Shown here in pieces: positions 16,897 through 24,637 of a stretch of 64,000 bases of DNA. Numbering within the stretch: the first letter of the stretch is position 1; each line of letters opens with the position of its first letter. Location of the stretch: assembly GCF_008364845.1 (NCBI RefSeq), contig NZ_VTTP01000013.1, positions 47,361 through 111,360 of the forward strand, in the 5' to 3' direction. The position numbers and the translations under genes are program-made. Under the pieces are notes generated by a model. The model was not told the origin of the DNA. It made no database searches and worked only from the letters and a program-made list of their open reading frames with translations. Source of the stretch: Actinotalea subterranea (GTDB lineage Bacteria; Actinomycetota; Actinomycetes; Actinomycetales; Cellulomonadaceae).

Positions 16897-17823
16897 ATGG
16901 CCGAGGGATTCGTGCTGGTCACCGGGGCCACCGGTGGACTGGGTCGCAAGACGGTCGACGAGCTGGTGCGCCGAGGCGTGCCGGTGGTCGTCGGCGGCCG
17001 TCGCCGCCAGGCCGTGGAGGCCGTCGTCGCCGACGTCCGGGCGCGCGGAGGCTCGGCGCTGCCGTTCGTCGCCGACCTCGCCGAGCTCGCCTCGGTCCGG
17101 CACGGGCTCCGGACCCTCGACGACGTGCGCCTGCGGGCCGTCGTCGCGAACGCGGGCCTGAGCACGCAGCGGGACGCACGCACGGAGGACGGGTTCGAGC
17201 TCACCTTCGGCGTCAACGTCCTCGCGCACCAGCTCGTCCTGTGGTCCCTGCGCGACCACCTCGTCGACGGCGCGAGGGTCGTGGTGCTCAGCAGCGGCGT
17301 GCACGAGCCGGACAACCGGCTCGCGCGGCGCAGCGGCGTGCCGGCGCCCACGTGGCTCGGGACGCGGCACCTGGCCCTGCCCGACGTCGCACCCGAGAGC
17401 CGGAGGATCGCCGTCGGGGCCGTCCGCTACTCGACGTCCAAGCTCGGCAACGCCCTCCAGGCGCGCGCCTTCCAGGAGCACCTGCGCGCCGCCGGCCGAG
17501 ACGTCGACGTGTTCGCCCTGGACCCAGGCCTCATGGTCGACACGGGCCTGGGCCGCGAGCTCCCGCGATGGCTGGTCCCCGTCGTGCGGGCCGTCGGCTA
17601 CGCAGCCACCCCGTTCGTCGCGAACATGCGGCTCTCGAGCACGACGGCCCGGGCCGTCGCGTCGCTGGTGCTCGATGAGCGCTGGCACGGTCGCGGCTTC
17701 CTGTACCTCGACGGGCTGCGCCCCAAGGCCCCGTCGGCCGACGCCCAGCGCGACGACCTCAGGGACGAGCTGTGGCAGCAGGGTGCCGACCTGGTCGGCA
17801 TCGCGGTGCCCCCACTACCGTGA
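16897..17823 (+). CDS. Short-chain dehydrogenase/reductase (SDR)
   Basis: A 308-residue oxidoreductase. The cofactor motif TGATGGLG is at residue 9, the structural NAG motif near residue 88, and the active-site YSTSK near residue 178, matching the classical or retinol-dehydrogenase-like SDRs of about 300 residues. The GGRRRQ stretch after the second strand suggests NADP preference (inference). GCGAGGAG precedes the ATG. It is followed after 4 bp by a TetR gene, and its promoter carries an operator, so it is probably induced by its substrate or a related compound. Confidence 0.88.
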   Translation: MAEGFVLVTGATGGLGRKTVDELVRRGVPVVVGGRRRQAVEAVVADVRARGGSALPFVADLAELASVRHGLRTLDDVRLRAVVANAGLSTQRDARTEDGFELTFGVNVLAHQLVLWSLRDHLVDGARVVVLSSGVHEPDNRLARRSGVPAPTWLGTRHLALPDVAPESRRIAVGAVRYSTSKLGNALQARAFQEHLRAAGRDVDVFALDPGLMVDTGLGRELPRWLVPVVRAVGYAATPFVANMRLSSTTARAVASLVLDERWHGRGFLYLDGLRPKAPSADAQRDDLRDELWQQGADLVGIAVPPLP

Positions 17824-17827
17824 CGGG

Positions 17828-18412
17828 GTGCCGTACCCCAACCTCATCGACCCCGCGCAGATCGGTCCCCGCGCACTGGCCGTGGTCGAGGAGCGCGGCT
17901 GGGACAGGTGGTCGCTGCGCGACGTCGCCGCCGACCTCCACGTGTCGCCCAACGCCCTCTACCGGCACGTGGACGGTCGCGAGGGTCTGGTGGTCGCGAT
18001 CGGCGAGTGCGCGGCCTGGGCGCTGCACGGCGCGATCGCGGAGGTCGGGGGAGACGGCGAGGACCACCTCACGGGTGTCGCCGACGTCTACGTGCGCTTC
18101 GCGCTCGCCCGCCCGCACGCGTTCGCGGCGCTCCTCCAGGGCAAGCCGGCACCCGGCGACCCCAGGATCGAGCCCTGGGCCGCCGTGTGGGACCACCTCC
18201 GTCGGCAGTTCGAGCGCGCGGTCCCGCAGAGCCCGGGAGCGGCCTGCTTCGCCTACTGGGCGTTGATCCACGGTCGCGCGGAGCTGGCCGGGGGGCCGGC
18301 CCGCCTCGACGAGCCGACCGCGGGCCTGGGCGACGCGGTGCACGCGCTGATCGCCGGGTACCGGTCCATGGGTCCCGTGGCCGACCCGGTGCCGCCGTGG
18401 CTCGAGCGATGA
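17828..18412 (+). CDS. TetR/AcrR-family regulator
   Basis: A 194-residue repressor with a GTG start 4 bp after the SDR stop. The HTH reads WSLRDVAADLHVSPNALYRH with DGREGLVVAIG following. The C-terminal half (CFAYWALIHGRAELAGG) resembles the WHG-type ligand domain. It is cotranscribed with the SDR gene and likely controls it through the palindrome at 16857-16869. The frame is open upstream inside the SDR gene but without homology. Confidence 0.85.
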   Translation: MPYPNLIDPAQIGPRALAVVEERGWDRWSLRDVAADLHVSPNALYRHVDGREGLVVAIGECAAWALHGAIAEVGGDGEDHLTGVADVYVRFALARPHAFAALLQGKPAPGDPRIEPWAAVWDHLRRQFERAVPQSPGAACFAYWALIHGRAELAGGPARLDEPTAGLGDAVHALIAGYRSMGPVADPVPPWLER

Positions 18413-18458
18413 CGGCACCGTCGGTGCCCCGCGCCCTCTGCGCCCGACCGGCCGAGGC

Positions 18459-19442
18459 CTAGCTCCCCGGACCGTCGGGCGCGCCGGGTCGCTCGGTTGC
18501 TGCGACGAGCCGCGCGGCCACCTCGCGCGCCGCCGCCAGCAGCGCGTCGCCGCCGACGACCCGGTACGGCACCGGTAGGGCGGTGAGCTCGTGGGCGTAC
18601 CACGCGGGGTTGCTCGTGCTGCCTACGACGCGGGTGCGACCGTCCGCCGTCGGCTCGAAGCGGCCGAGGGTGCGGGGGAGGTGGTGCGCGACGACGTCGG
18701 GCGTCGCGTCCACGAGGACCTCGGCCACGTGCTCCCAGCCGGTGCCGAGACTCTCCTCGAGCGCGGCGACCGGGTCGAGGTCCACGGGCGGGTGGAACGT
18801 CTGGTCGAGCACCTCGACGCCGCGCACCCTGTCGATCCGGTAGCTGCGGCTCCCGTCGCGGCCGACGGGCAGGCAGAGCAGGTACCAGCGGCCGTGCCGC
18901 ACGACGACGGCCCACGGCTCGACGTCGACGGTCCACTCCCGCCCGGACTCGCTCGCGTACTCGACACGCGCGAGCCGGCGCTCGCCGCAGGCCCGGACGA
19001 GTGCTGTCGCGATCGCCGGGTCGGGGCGGACCGCGGCGCGGTCCGGCGCCGCCGCGGCGGTGCGGCGGACCGCCTCGGCCGTCTCGGCGACGGGCTCGGG
19101 CAGCGCGCGGATGAGCTTGCCGAGCGCGCTGCCCACCGGGTCGGCGGGGTCGCTCGCGGCGTGGTGCCCGTCGAGCACGGCCATGACGAGGCCTGTCGCC
19201 TCGGTCGCGGTGAACACGAGCGGGGGCATCCGCAGGCCGCGTCCCGCCCGGTACCCGCCGTAGGGCCCGCGGGTCGACTCGATCGGGATGCCGGCCTCGC
19301 GGAGCATGCCGACGTAGCGCCGCGCGGCGCGCTCGCTCACGCCGAGGCGGTCCGCCAGGCGCTCGGCCGTGATCCCGGGCTGCGCCTGCACGAGCTCGAG
19401 CGTCAGGAGCGCCCGCGAGACGGGGCCGGCGTCGGGTCGCAC
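18459..19442 (-). CDS. WYL-domain transcriptional regulator (YafY/PafC type)
   Basis: A 327-residue protein starting at GTG 19442. The N-terminal winged HTH (ITAERLADRLGVSERAARRY, residues about 20-40) is HTH_11-like, followed by the EAGIPIESTRGPYGGYR wing region characteristic of this family. The WYL domain is represented by WAVVVRHGRWYLLCL and SYRIDRVRGVEVL, and the C-terminal WCX region closes the protein. Such regulators bind ligands or nucleic acid through WYL and often control nearby genes. A 12-bp palindrome just upstream may be its operator. Confidence 0.88.
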   Translation of the reverse strand: MRPDAGPVSRALLTLELVQAQPGITAERLADRLGVSERAARRYVGMLREAGIPIESTRGPYGGYRAGRGLRMPPLVFTATEATGLVMAVLDGHHAASDPADPVGSALGKLIRALPEPVAETAEAVRRTAAAAPDRAAVRPDPAIATALVRACGERRLARVEYASESGREWTVDVEPWAVVVRHGRWYLLCLPVGRDGSRSYRIDRVRGVEVLDQTFHPPVDLDPVAALEESLGTGWEHVAEVLVDATPDVVAHHLPRTLGRFEPTADGRTRVVGSTSNPAWYAHELTALPVPYRVVGGDALLAAAREVAARLVAATERPGAPDGPGS

Positions 19443-19450
19443 GAGGATCC

Positions 19451-19477
19451 TCCGGATCCGGAAGGGGAACGTCCGGA
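19451..19477. promoter_or_regulatory. TCCGGA repeats upstream of the WYL regulator
   Basis: TCCGGATCCGGA (19451-19462) is a perfect 12-bp palindrome and a third TCCGGA follows at 19472-19477. They begin 9 bp upstream of the regulator's start, a position fit for autoregulation. GC-rich palindromes occur by chance, so this is tentative. Confidence 0.4.
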
Positions 19478-19593
19478 ACGGACCCTACCGTCGCGCCATG
19501 ACCGAGAACCCGCTCAGCACCGTGCTCGCGTCAAGCGCTGGGGGGCGAGGGCCCGCCGCAGCTATGACCGGCGCCCGCCCGCGCACCCGTCCG

Positions 19594-19599
19594 TACGCT
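19594..19599 (+). promoter_or_regulatory. -10 box TACGCT, leaderless promoter of the DUF1905 gene
   Basis: The box ends six bases before the ATG at 19606, the spacing of leaderless actinobacterial mRNAs. It decides that start against an in-frame ATG at 19498. Confidence 0.55.
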
Positions 19600-19605
19600 G
19601 GCGCG

Positions 19606-19899
19606 ATGGAGCTCGAGCTCGAGTTCGACGGCGAGGTGATCCACTGGCGCGGGCCGTCGCCCTACTGGTTCGTCCCCGTGCCCGACGCCGAGGCCGGGGC
19701 GCTGCGTGCGGCGTCGCCGCTGGTCAGCTATGGGTGGGGCGTGATCCCCGTGACGGTCCTGCTCGGCCGCACACGGTTCACGACCTCGCTGTTCCCGCGG
19801 GACGGCGGCTACGTCGTGCCGCTCAAGGTCGCCGTGCGGCGGGCCGAGCGCGTCGAGCTGGGGGACAGGGTCCACCTGGCGATGCTGATCGAGCCGTAG
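19606..19899 (+). CDS. DUF1905-domain protein
   Basis: A 97-residue protein that consists only of the DUF1905 beta-barrel: ELEFDGEVIHWRGPSPYWFV, VSYGWGVIPVTVLLG, FTTSLFPRDGGYVVPLK and a final GDRVHLAMLIE. The family has no firmly established function. An upstream in-frame ATG at 19498 would add a basic, unconserved extension, so the shorter form is preferred. The stop is embedded in three CCGTAG hexamers that give three successive in-frame TAG codons. Confidence 0.82.
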   Translation: MELELEFDGEVIHWRGPSPYWFVPVPDAEAGALRAASPLVSYGWGVIPVTVLLGRTRFTTSLFPRDGGYVVPLKVAVRRAERVELGDRVHLAMLIEP

Positions 19900-19911
19900 C
19901 CGTAGCCGTAG
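19894..19911 (+). repeat. CCGTAG x3 at the stop codon of the DUF1905 gene
   Basis: Three perfect hexamers, each ending in TAG in the reading frame of the gene, give tandem stops at 19897, 19903 and 19909. Hexamer slippage here would not change the protein. Confidence 0.85.
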
Positions 19912-19971
19912 CTGCGCCGGCGCCGGTGGGCGTCGCGTTCTTCGCCGGGCTGCGCTGAGCGCTGGGGCGCC

Positions 19972-20658
19972 TCACCGGGAGGCGAGGCGCCCCAGCCACT
20001 CAGCCATCAGCCCTCGCTCGGCCGTGCTGAGCGCGTCGACGCCGGGGAGCGCGGCGCGCACGGTGCGCGCCGCGACGGCGAGCGGCTCGCCTGCGGACGC
20101 GGGGACGGCGTCCGTCGTGACGGCGGCGATCGCGGCCTCCCTCGCGATCTCCGCGGCGCGGTGGTCACGCTCGGCCTCGGGTGTCGCGATGAGCAGGAGG
20201 GTCGCGCCGCGTCCGGTTGCCCCGACGACGTGCGCGGCGGTGTGCTCGTCGACCCGCAACCGGCCGGCGGCGGCGATGCGTCGCATCATCGCGAGCAGGA
20301 TCTCCTCGGCGCGCCGGACCGCGGGTGGCGGGTCCCCGACGCGTGGGCTGCCGTAGATCGCGGCGTAGACGGCCGGGTGCGCGAGGCCGAAGCCCACGTG
20401 GACGTCCCAGCCGCGGCGCAGGTCGTCGACAGGGTCCTCCGCGACGTCGCGCGTGGTCTTCTCCACGAGGTAGTCCTCGAAGCGAAGGGCCGTCACGGCG
20501 TCGAGCAGGCCCTGCTTGTCGCGGAAGAGGCGGTAGATCGTGGGCGCCTGGACGCCCGCGCCCGCGCTCACGGCACGGGTGGACATCGCCTCGGGGCCGC
20601 CCTCCTCGAGCAGTCGCAGCGCGACCTCGACGATTCTCTCCCGCACCGTGTCCGCCAC
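19972..20658 (-). CDS. TetR/AcrR-family regulator, divergent from an SDR gene
   Basis: A 228-residue repressor. The HTH is AMSTRAVSAGAGVQAPTIYR with LFRDKQGLLDAV following (residues about 23-55). The rest is an all-helical ligand domain. It is divergent from the SDR gene at 20768, and the 109-bp region between them holds several copies of its likely recognition sequence (GTTAGCG/CGCTAAC), so it should repress both genes. Confidence 0.88.
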   Translation of the reverse strand: MADTVRERIVEVALRLLEEGGPEAMSTRAVSAGAGVQAPTIYRLFRDKQGLLDAVTALRFEDYLVEKTTRDVAEDPVDDLRRGWDVHVGFGLAHPAVYAAIYGSPRVGDPPPAVRRAEEILLAMMRRIAAAGRLRVDEHTAAHVVGATGRGATLLLIATPEAERDHRAAEIAREAAIAAVTTDAVPASAGEPLAVAARTVRAALPGVDALSTAERGLMAEWLGRLASR

Positions 20659-20665
20659 GTACCGA

Positions 20666-20754
20666 CGCTAACACCCCGACGCGATGACGCTATTAGCGCC
20701 GATACCCCGTAGCCGTTAGCGGCGTGTTAGCGTTGTGAGTATCAGCGCTAACAC
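20666..20754. promoter_or_regulatory. Operator cluster between the TetR and SDR genes
   Basis: Five related elements occur in 89 bp: CGCTAACAC (20666-20674), the palindrome CGCTATTAGCG (20688-20698), GTTAGCG (20715-20721), GTGTTAGCG (20724-20732) and CGCTAACAC (20746-20754). The last two form a perfect inverted repeat with a 13-bp spacer. Their density in the shared promoter region points to cooperative binding by the divergent TetR protein. Confidence 0.72.
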
Positions 20755-20767
20755 CTCAGGAGGCATC

Positions 20768-21529
20768 ATGGTCGACACCCTCGCGCTCGTCACCGGCGGC
20801 AGCCGTGGGCTCGGGCGCAGCAGCGTCAAGCACCTCGCGGCAGCGGGGGTGGACGTGCTGCTCACCTACCGCACCAACGAGGCGGAGGCGCGGGCTGCCG
20901 TCGCGGAGGTCCAGGCGGCAGGTCATCGGGCCGCAGCGCTGCCGCTCGACACCGCCACGACGGGCGCGATCCCCGCGTTCGTCGACGAGGTCCGTCGCGT
21001 GCTCGCGCAGGACTTCGGCCGCGACACGATCGACCACCTCGTGAACAACGCGGGGGTCGGGATGCACCGCACGCTCGCCGAGACGACGGAGGCGGAGCTC
21101 GACGAGCTCGTGACGATCCACCTGACGTCCCCGTTCCTCCTGACCCAGGCCCTGCTGCCGCTGATCCCCGACGGCGGCCGGATCCTCTTCACGTCGACCG
21201 GGCTCACCCGGTTCACCCTGCCCGGCGGGTACGGCGCGTACGCGGCCGTCAAGGGGGCCGTGGAGGTCCTGGCCCGCTACTTCGCGCTCGAGCTCGGCCC
21301 CCGCGGCATCGCCGTGAACACGATCGCGCCGGGCGCGATCCAGACCGACTTCTCGGGCGGCGTGGTGCGCGACGACCCCGGTGTGAACCGGGCGGTCGCG
21401 GCGATGACGGCCATGGGCCGACCGGGCCTGCCCGACGACGTCGGCGCCGCGGTCGCGACGCTGCTCACCGGCGGCACGGGATGGATCACCGGGCAGCGCA
21501 TCGAGATCTCGGGCGGCCAACGGCTCTGA
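20768..21529 (+). CDS. Short-chain dehydrogenase/reductase (classical SDR)
   Basis: A 253-residue enzyme with TGGSRGLG (cofactor site, residue 10), NNAG (near residue 94), the catalytic Ser in [14 protein letters not shown] (the Y-x3-K pair near residue 157) and the C-terminal [10 protein letters not shown] of classical SDRs. It reduces or oxidises a small alcohol or ketone with NAD(P)H; substrate unknown. CAGGAGGC before the ATG gives a strong ribosome binding site. A 9-bp-stem terminator follows. Confidence 0.9.
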   Translation: MVDTLALVTGGSRGLGRSSVKHLAAAGVDVLLTYRTNEAEARAAVAEVQAAGHRAAALPLDTATTGAIPAFVDEVRRVLAQDFGRDTIDHLVNNAGVGMHRTLAETTEAELDELVTIHLTSPFLLTQALLPLIPDGGRILFTSTGLTRFTLPGGYGAYAAVKGAVEVLARYFALELGPRGIAVNTIAPGAIQTDFSGGVVRDDPGVNRAVAAMTAMGRPGLPDDVGAAVATLLTGGTGWITGQRIEISGGQRL

Positions 21530-21532
21530 CCG

Positions 21533-21554
21533 CCCGGCGCCCCCAGGCGCCGGG
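21533..21554 (+). terminator. Hairpin terminator after the SDR gene
   Basis: CCCGGCGCC pairs perfectly with GGCGCCGGG across a 4-base loop, starting 3 bp after the stop. There is no U-tract, as is usual for actinobacterial stem terminators. Confidence 0.65.
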
Positions 21555-21647
21555 ATCGATCAGTTTCGAAGAAGCAGCGCCACGAGCCGCATTCCTAGCA
21601 TGACCGTGACGGACCGAGTTGAAGCAACGACCACGAGGAGCGCACCC

Positions 21648-22100
21648 GTGACGGACACGACGAGCACGACCGAGGACACCGGGCAGGCGTTCACCGCCGA
21701 GGAGCGCGCCGCCATGAAGGAGCGCGCACGTGAGGTCAAGGCCGCGAAGCGGGCCGGGGCGGGCAAGGTCGACCCCGAGACCGAGGTCCTCGCGAAGATC
21801 GCCGGCATGCCGGAGGCGGACCGTGTGATGGCGCAGCGCATCCACGAGATCGTCCGCGAGGTCGCCCCGGAGCTCGTGCCGCGCACCTGGTACGGCATGC
21901 CTGCCTATGCGAAGGACGGCAAGGTCGTGTGCTTCTTCCAGGACGCCGCGAAGTTCAAGGCGCGCTACGCCACGCTCGGCTTCAACGACGCCGCAGCCCT
22001 CGACGACGGCGCGATGTGGCCCACGGCCTACGCGCTCACGACGCTCGGCCCCGCCGACGAGGAGCGGGTCGCCGAGCTCGTCCGACGCGCTGCCGGCTGA
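21648..22100 (+). CDS. DUF1801-domain protein
   Basis: A 150-residue protein from GTG 21648, which has GAGGAG eight bases before it. An in-frame ATG at 21600 overlaps a -10-like TAGCAT and has no ribosome binding site, so it is less likely. The C-terminal half shows the DUF1801/YdhG-like pattern: [20 protein letters not shown] and [23 protein letters not shown]. Function is unknown; related small proteins resemble frataxin-like folds. The N-terminal third is charged and probably disordered. Confidence 0.82.
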   Translation: MTDTTSTTEDTGQAFTAEERAAMKERAREVKAAKRAGAGKVDPETEVLAKIAGMPEADRVMAQRIHEIVREVAPELVPRTWYGMPAYAKDGKVVCFFQDAAKFKARYATLGFNDAAALDDGAMWPTAYALTTLGPADEERVAELVRRAAG

Positions 22101-22117
22101 CGCCGCGGGGTCGGCCC

Positions 22118-22351
22118 GTGGCCCGGCAGCCCGTCTCCGGGACGCTGCCGGGCCACGCCGGCGTCGTCCCGCCGCTGTCGGGCGTGCCCGCAGGCATCCA
22201 CGCGATCCTGCACCTGCCGCCGGGCGCGGAGGAGGACTCGGTCGTGGCGCAGGCCCTCGAGCGCGGGCTCACGCTCGAGGGCCTGTCGGCGTTCGCGGCC
22301 AACCGACGTGAGTCGGGGCGGCACAGACCGCGGAGGCGCCTCGTCCTGTGA
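22118..22351 (+). pseudogene. Remnant of the C-terminal end of a MocR/PdxR-type GntR regulator
   Basis: The 77 codons from GTG 22118 read HAGVVPPLSGVPAGIHAILHL followed by AEEDSVVAQALERGLTLEGLSAFA. This matches the very end of the aminotransferase-like domain of MocR-type regulators (pattern G-hHhhL.LP...E..hh..A...GV.h.pLS.Y). Intact members are about 450-500 residues with an N-terminal GntR HTH and a PLP lysine; neither exists here, and the last residues of the family are replaced by an arginine-rich tail. I call it a relic left by deletion. It lies 17 bp after the DUF1801 gene. Confidence 0.6.
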
Positions 22352-22486
22352 CGCACGAGACATCTGAGCGACGAGGAAAAACCCTCAGGTCAGAGTGGGT
22401 CGGAACGATACGATTCGGTGGTGCCGGACCGTCGTGGAACGGCACCACAGCCCCCCGCCCCATCGTTCTCAAGGACCTGCCGCGTC

Positions 22487-23950
22487 ATGTCGAAGGCTCT
22501 GACCACCGGATCTCCGTGGCGCGTGATCCTGGTGTTCGCCGTCCCGCTCCTCGTGGGCAACGTCGTCCAGCAGCTGTACCAGGTGGTCGACGCGATCGTC
22601 GTCGGCCGCCACCTCGGCGTGGAGGCGCTCGCGGCCGTGGGGGCGACCGGGAGCCTCCTCTTCCTCCTCCTGGGCTTCGCGTGGGGTCTGACCTCCGGCT
22701 TCGCCATCCCGACGGCCCAGGCGTTCGGGGCCGGCGATGCCGCCGCGGTCCGCCGCTCCGTGGCGTCCGGCGCCCTCCTGACCGCGGCGATGAGCGTCGT
22801 CCTCACCGTTGCCGCACCACTGCTGGCGGGCCCCGCGCTGCGGCTCCTGCGCACGCCCGAGGAGCTCGTGCCCCAGGCCACGACCTTCGCGGTCGTCAGC
22901 TTCCTGGGTGCGAGCACGATGATGTTCTTCAACTACCTCTCGGCGATCATCCGGGCCATCGGGGACTCCCGCACGCCGCTCCTCTTCCTCGCGCTGAGCT
23001 GCACCCTCAACATCGGGCTCGTCGTGGTGCTCGTCGCGAACCTCGGGCTCGGGGTCGGCGGTGCCGCGCTCGCCACCGTGATCTCGCAGGCCGTCTCCGT
23101 CGCGCTCTGCCTGTGGTTCGTCCGACGACGCGTGCCCGTCCTGCGCGTGCACCGGGAGGACTGGCACGTCGCCAGGGCCGACCTGGCGTTGCACCTTCGG
23201 CTCGGCCTGCCCATGGGGTTCCAGGCGTCGATCATCGCGATCGGTGCGCTCGCCGTTCAGGTGCGGCTCAACTCGCTGGGCTCCGACGCCGTCGCGGCGT
23301 ACACGACGGCCGCACGCGTCGACGGGCTCGCCGTCGCGCTGCTCGCGTCGCTCGGCCTCGCTGTGTCCATGTTCGTGGCCCAGAACCACGGCGCGGGCCG
23401 GCCCGACCGGATCCGTCGCGGCGTCGTCCAGTCCGTGTGGATGTCCGCGGTGGGTGGGGTGCTCCTCGGCGCAGTGCTCGTGACGGCCGGCGGCCCGATC
23501 GTGAGCCTCTTCGTCGGGCCGGAGGAGGGGCGCGTCGTGAGCATGGCGTCCTACCTCCTGCTGGTCAACGGCCTGCTCTACGTCCTCCTGGGGGTGCTGT
23601 TCGTGCTCCGCGGCGCGCTCCAGGGACTGGGGCACACCGTCGTGCCGACGCTCACCGGCATCATCGAGCTCGTCATGCGCGTCGGTGCAGCCGTCGTGCT
23701 CGGCGCGTCGTTCGGCTTCACGGGCGTGGTGTGGGGCAACCCGCTCGCGTGGATCGGCGCCGTCGCCGTGCTCGCACCCGCGTACCTGCGCGAGCACCGC
23801 CGGCTCGCCGCGCGGAACGTGCCTGCGGAGGCCGCCTCCCCGGCTCTGCCCGTCGGTTCCGCGACGTCGGACGAGGACGACGCGAGGGTGCGGGAGCTCG
23901 AGGTCACGGCCGGTGCGCTGCCTGTCGGCTCGGGGGTCGGCGCCGCCTGA
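22487..23950 (+). CDS. MATE-family multidrug/metabolite efflux transporter
   Basis: A 487-residue membrane protein with twelve predicted segments in two homologous halves. The start of the fold is clear (WRVILVFAVPLLVGNVVQQL followed by YQVVDAIVVGRHLG), which is the MATE signature, as is VSMFVAQNHGAGRPDRI in the second half. It should export cationic or other compounds using H+ or Na+. The ATG at 22487 fits the family start; an upstream frame extension contains only proline and arginine. The C-terminal 40 residues are a charged cytosolic tail. Confidence 0.9.
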   Translation: MSKALTTGSPWRVILVFAVPLLVGNVVQQLYQVVDAIVVGRHLGVEALAAVGATGSLLFLLLGFAWGLTSGFAIPTAQAFGAGDAAAVRRSVASGALLTAAMSVVLTVAAPLLAGPALRLLRTPEELVPQATTFAVVSFLGASTMMFFNYLSAIIRAIGDSRTPLLFLALSCTLNIGLVVVLVANLGLGVGGAALATVISQAVSVALCLWFVRRRVPVLRVHREDWHVARADLALHLRLGLPMGFQASIIAIGALAVQVRLNSLGSDAVAAYTTAARVDGLAVALLASLGLAVSMFVAQNHGAGRPDRIRRGVVQSVWMSAVGGVLLGAVLVTAGGPIVSLFVGPEEGRVVSMASYLLLVNGLLYVLLGVLFVLRGALQGLGHTVVPTLTGIIELVMRVGAAVVLGASFGFTGVVWGNPLAWIGAVAVLAPAYLREHRRLAARNVPAEAASPALPVGSATSDEDDARVRELEVTAGALPVGSGVGAA

Positions 23951-24001
23951 CGCGTGTCGGGCAGCCGTCCCACGGGGTGGCCGTCCGGCCTGCGACGACC
24001 G

Positions 24002-24637
24002 TCAGGCGTCGGGCAGCGCAGCCAGCCACGCGACGACCGCGGCCCGCACCGCGTCGGTATCCACGCGCAGCGAGTGGTCGCCCCGCACGGGCACAACCCG
24101 GCGGCCCGGACCCGGCGGTGGCATGCCGAAGGGATCCGTCACGCCCTGGACCACGAGCACCGGCACGTCGACCGCCTCGAGCTCGGGCAGGCGGCTCGGT
24201 GCGGGCGGGCGCCCGGCGCGCGCCACGGGCTGGAGCGGGAACGCCAGGCAGAGCACGCCGGCCGCGCCCGACGCGTGCGCCGTCCGGCACGCCACGCGCG
24301 CACCCGAGGACCGTCCACCCACGACGACGAGACCCGTGGCCAGGCCCGCGGACCTCAGGTGCCCGAGGACCGCCGTCCACGCCTCGTCGAGCACCGGCGC
24401 ACGTGGTGGTGCCCGACGCCCCGCGACCCGGTACGGCTGCTCGACCAGCGCCGTCGAGAACCGCGCGCCGTGCGCCGCCGAGACGGCCGCGAGAAGGTCC
24501 GGCGCGCTGACGCCGCCGCCCGCACCATGTCCGAGGACGAGCGTCCCGCGCGCCTCGGGGACGGCATGGACGTGCGCGACGGCCTCGCCGTGCGGCGTCT
24601 CGACCGTCAAGGGGCGCATGCCCTCGGCGCCGCTCAC
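24002..24637 (-). CDS. Alpha/beta hydrolase of the KANL3/Tex30 (dienelactone hydrolase-like) family
   Basis: A 211-residue small hydrolase. It shows the family oxyanion motif GHGAGGG, nucleophile elbow GGRSSGAR, acid in QGVTDPFG and base in GDHSLRV. The GTG start at 24637 overlaps the stop of the DNA ligase gene (GTGA), which supports coupling; an ATG six codons later is the alternative. The function of bacterial members is unknown. It closes a three-gene minus-strand operon. Confidence 0.84.
   Translation of the reverse strand: MSGAEGMRPLTVETPHGEAVAHVHAVPEARGTLVLGHGAGGGVSAPDLLAAVSAAHGARFSTALVEQPYRVAGRRAPPRAPVLDEAWTAVLGHLRSAGLATGLVVVGGRSSGARVACRTAHASGAAGVLCLAFPLQPVARAGRPPAPSRLPELEAVDVPVLVVQGVTDPFGMPPPGPGRRVVPVRGDHSLRVDTDAVRAAVVAWLAALPDA

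Noticed and set aside
21600..21647. ATG 21600 as start of the DUF1801 protein
   Set aside because: It overlaps a -10-like TAGCAT and has no ribosome binding site; GTG 21648 has GAGGAG.
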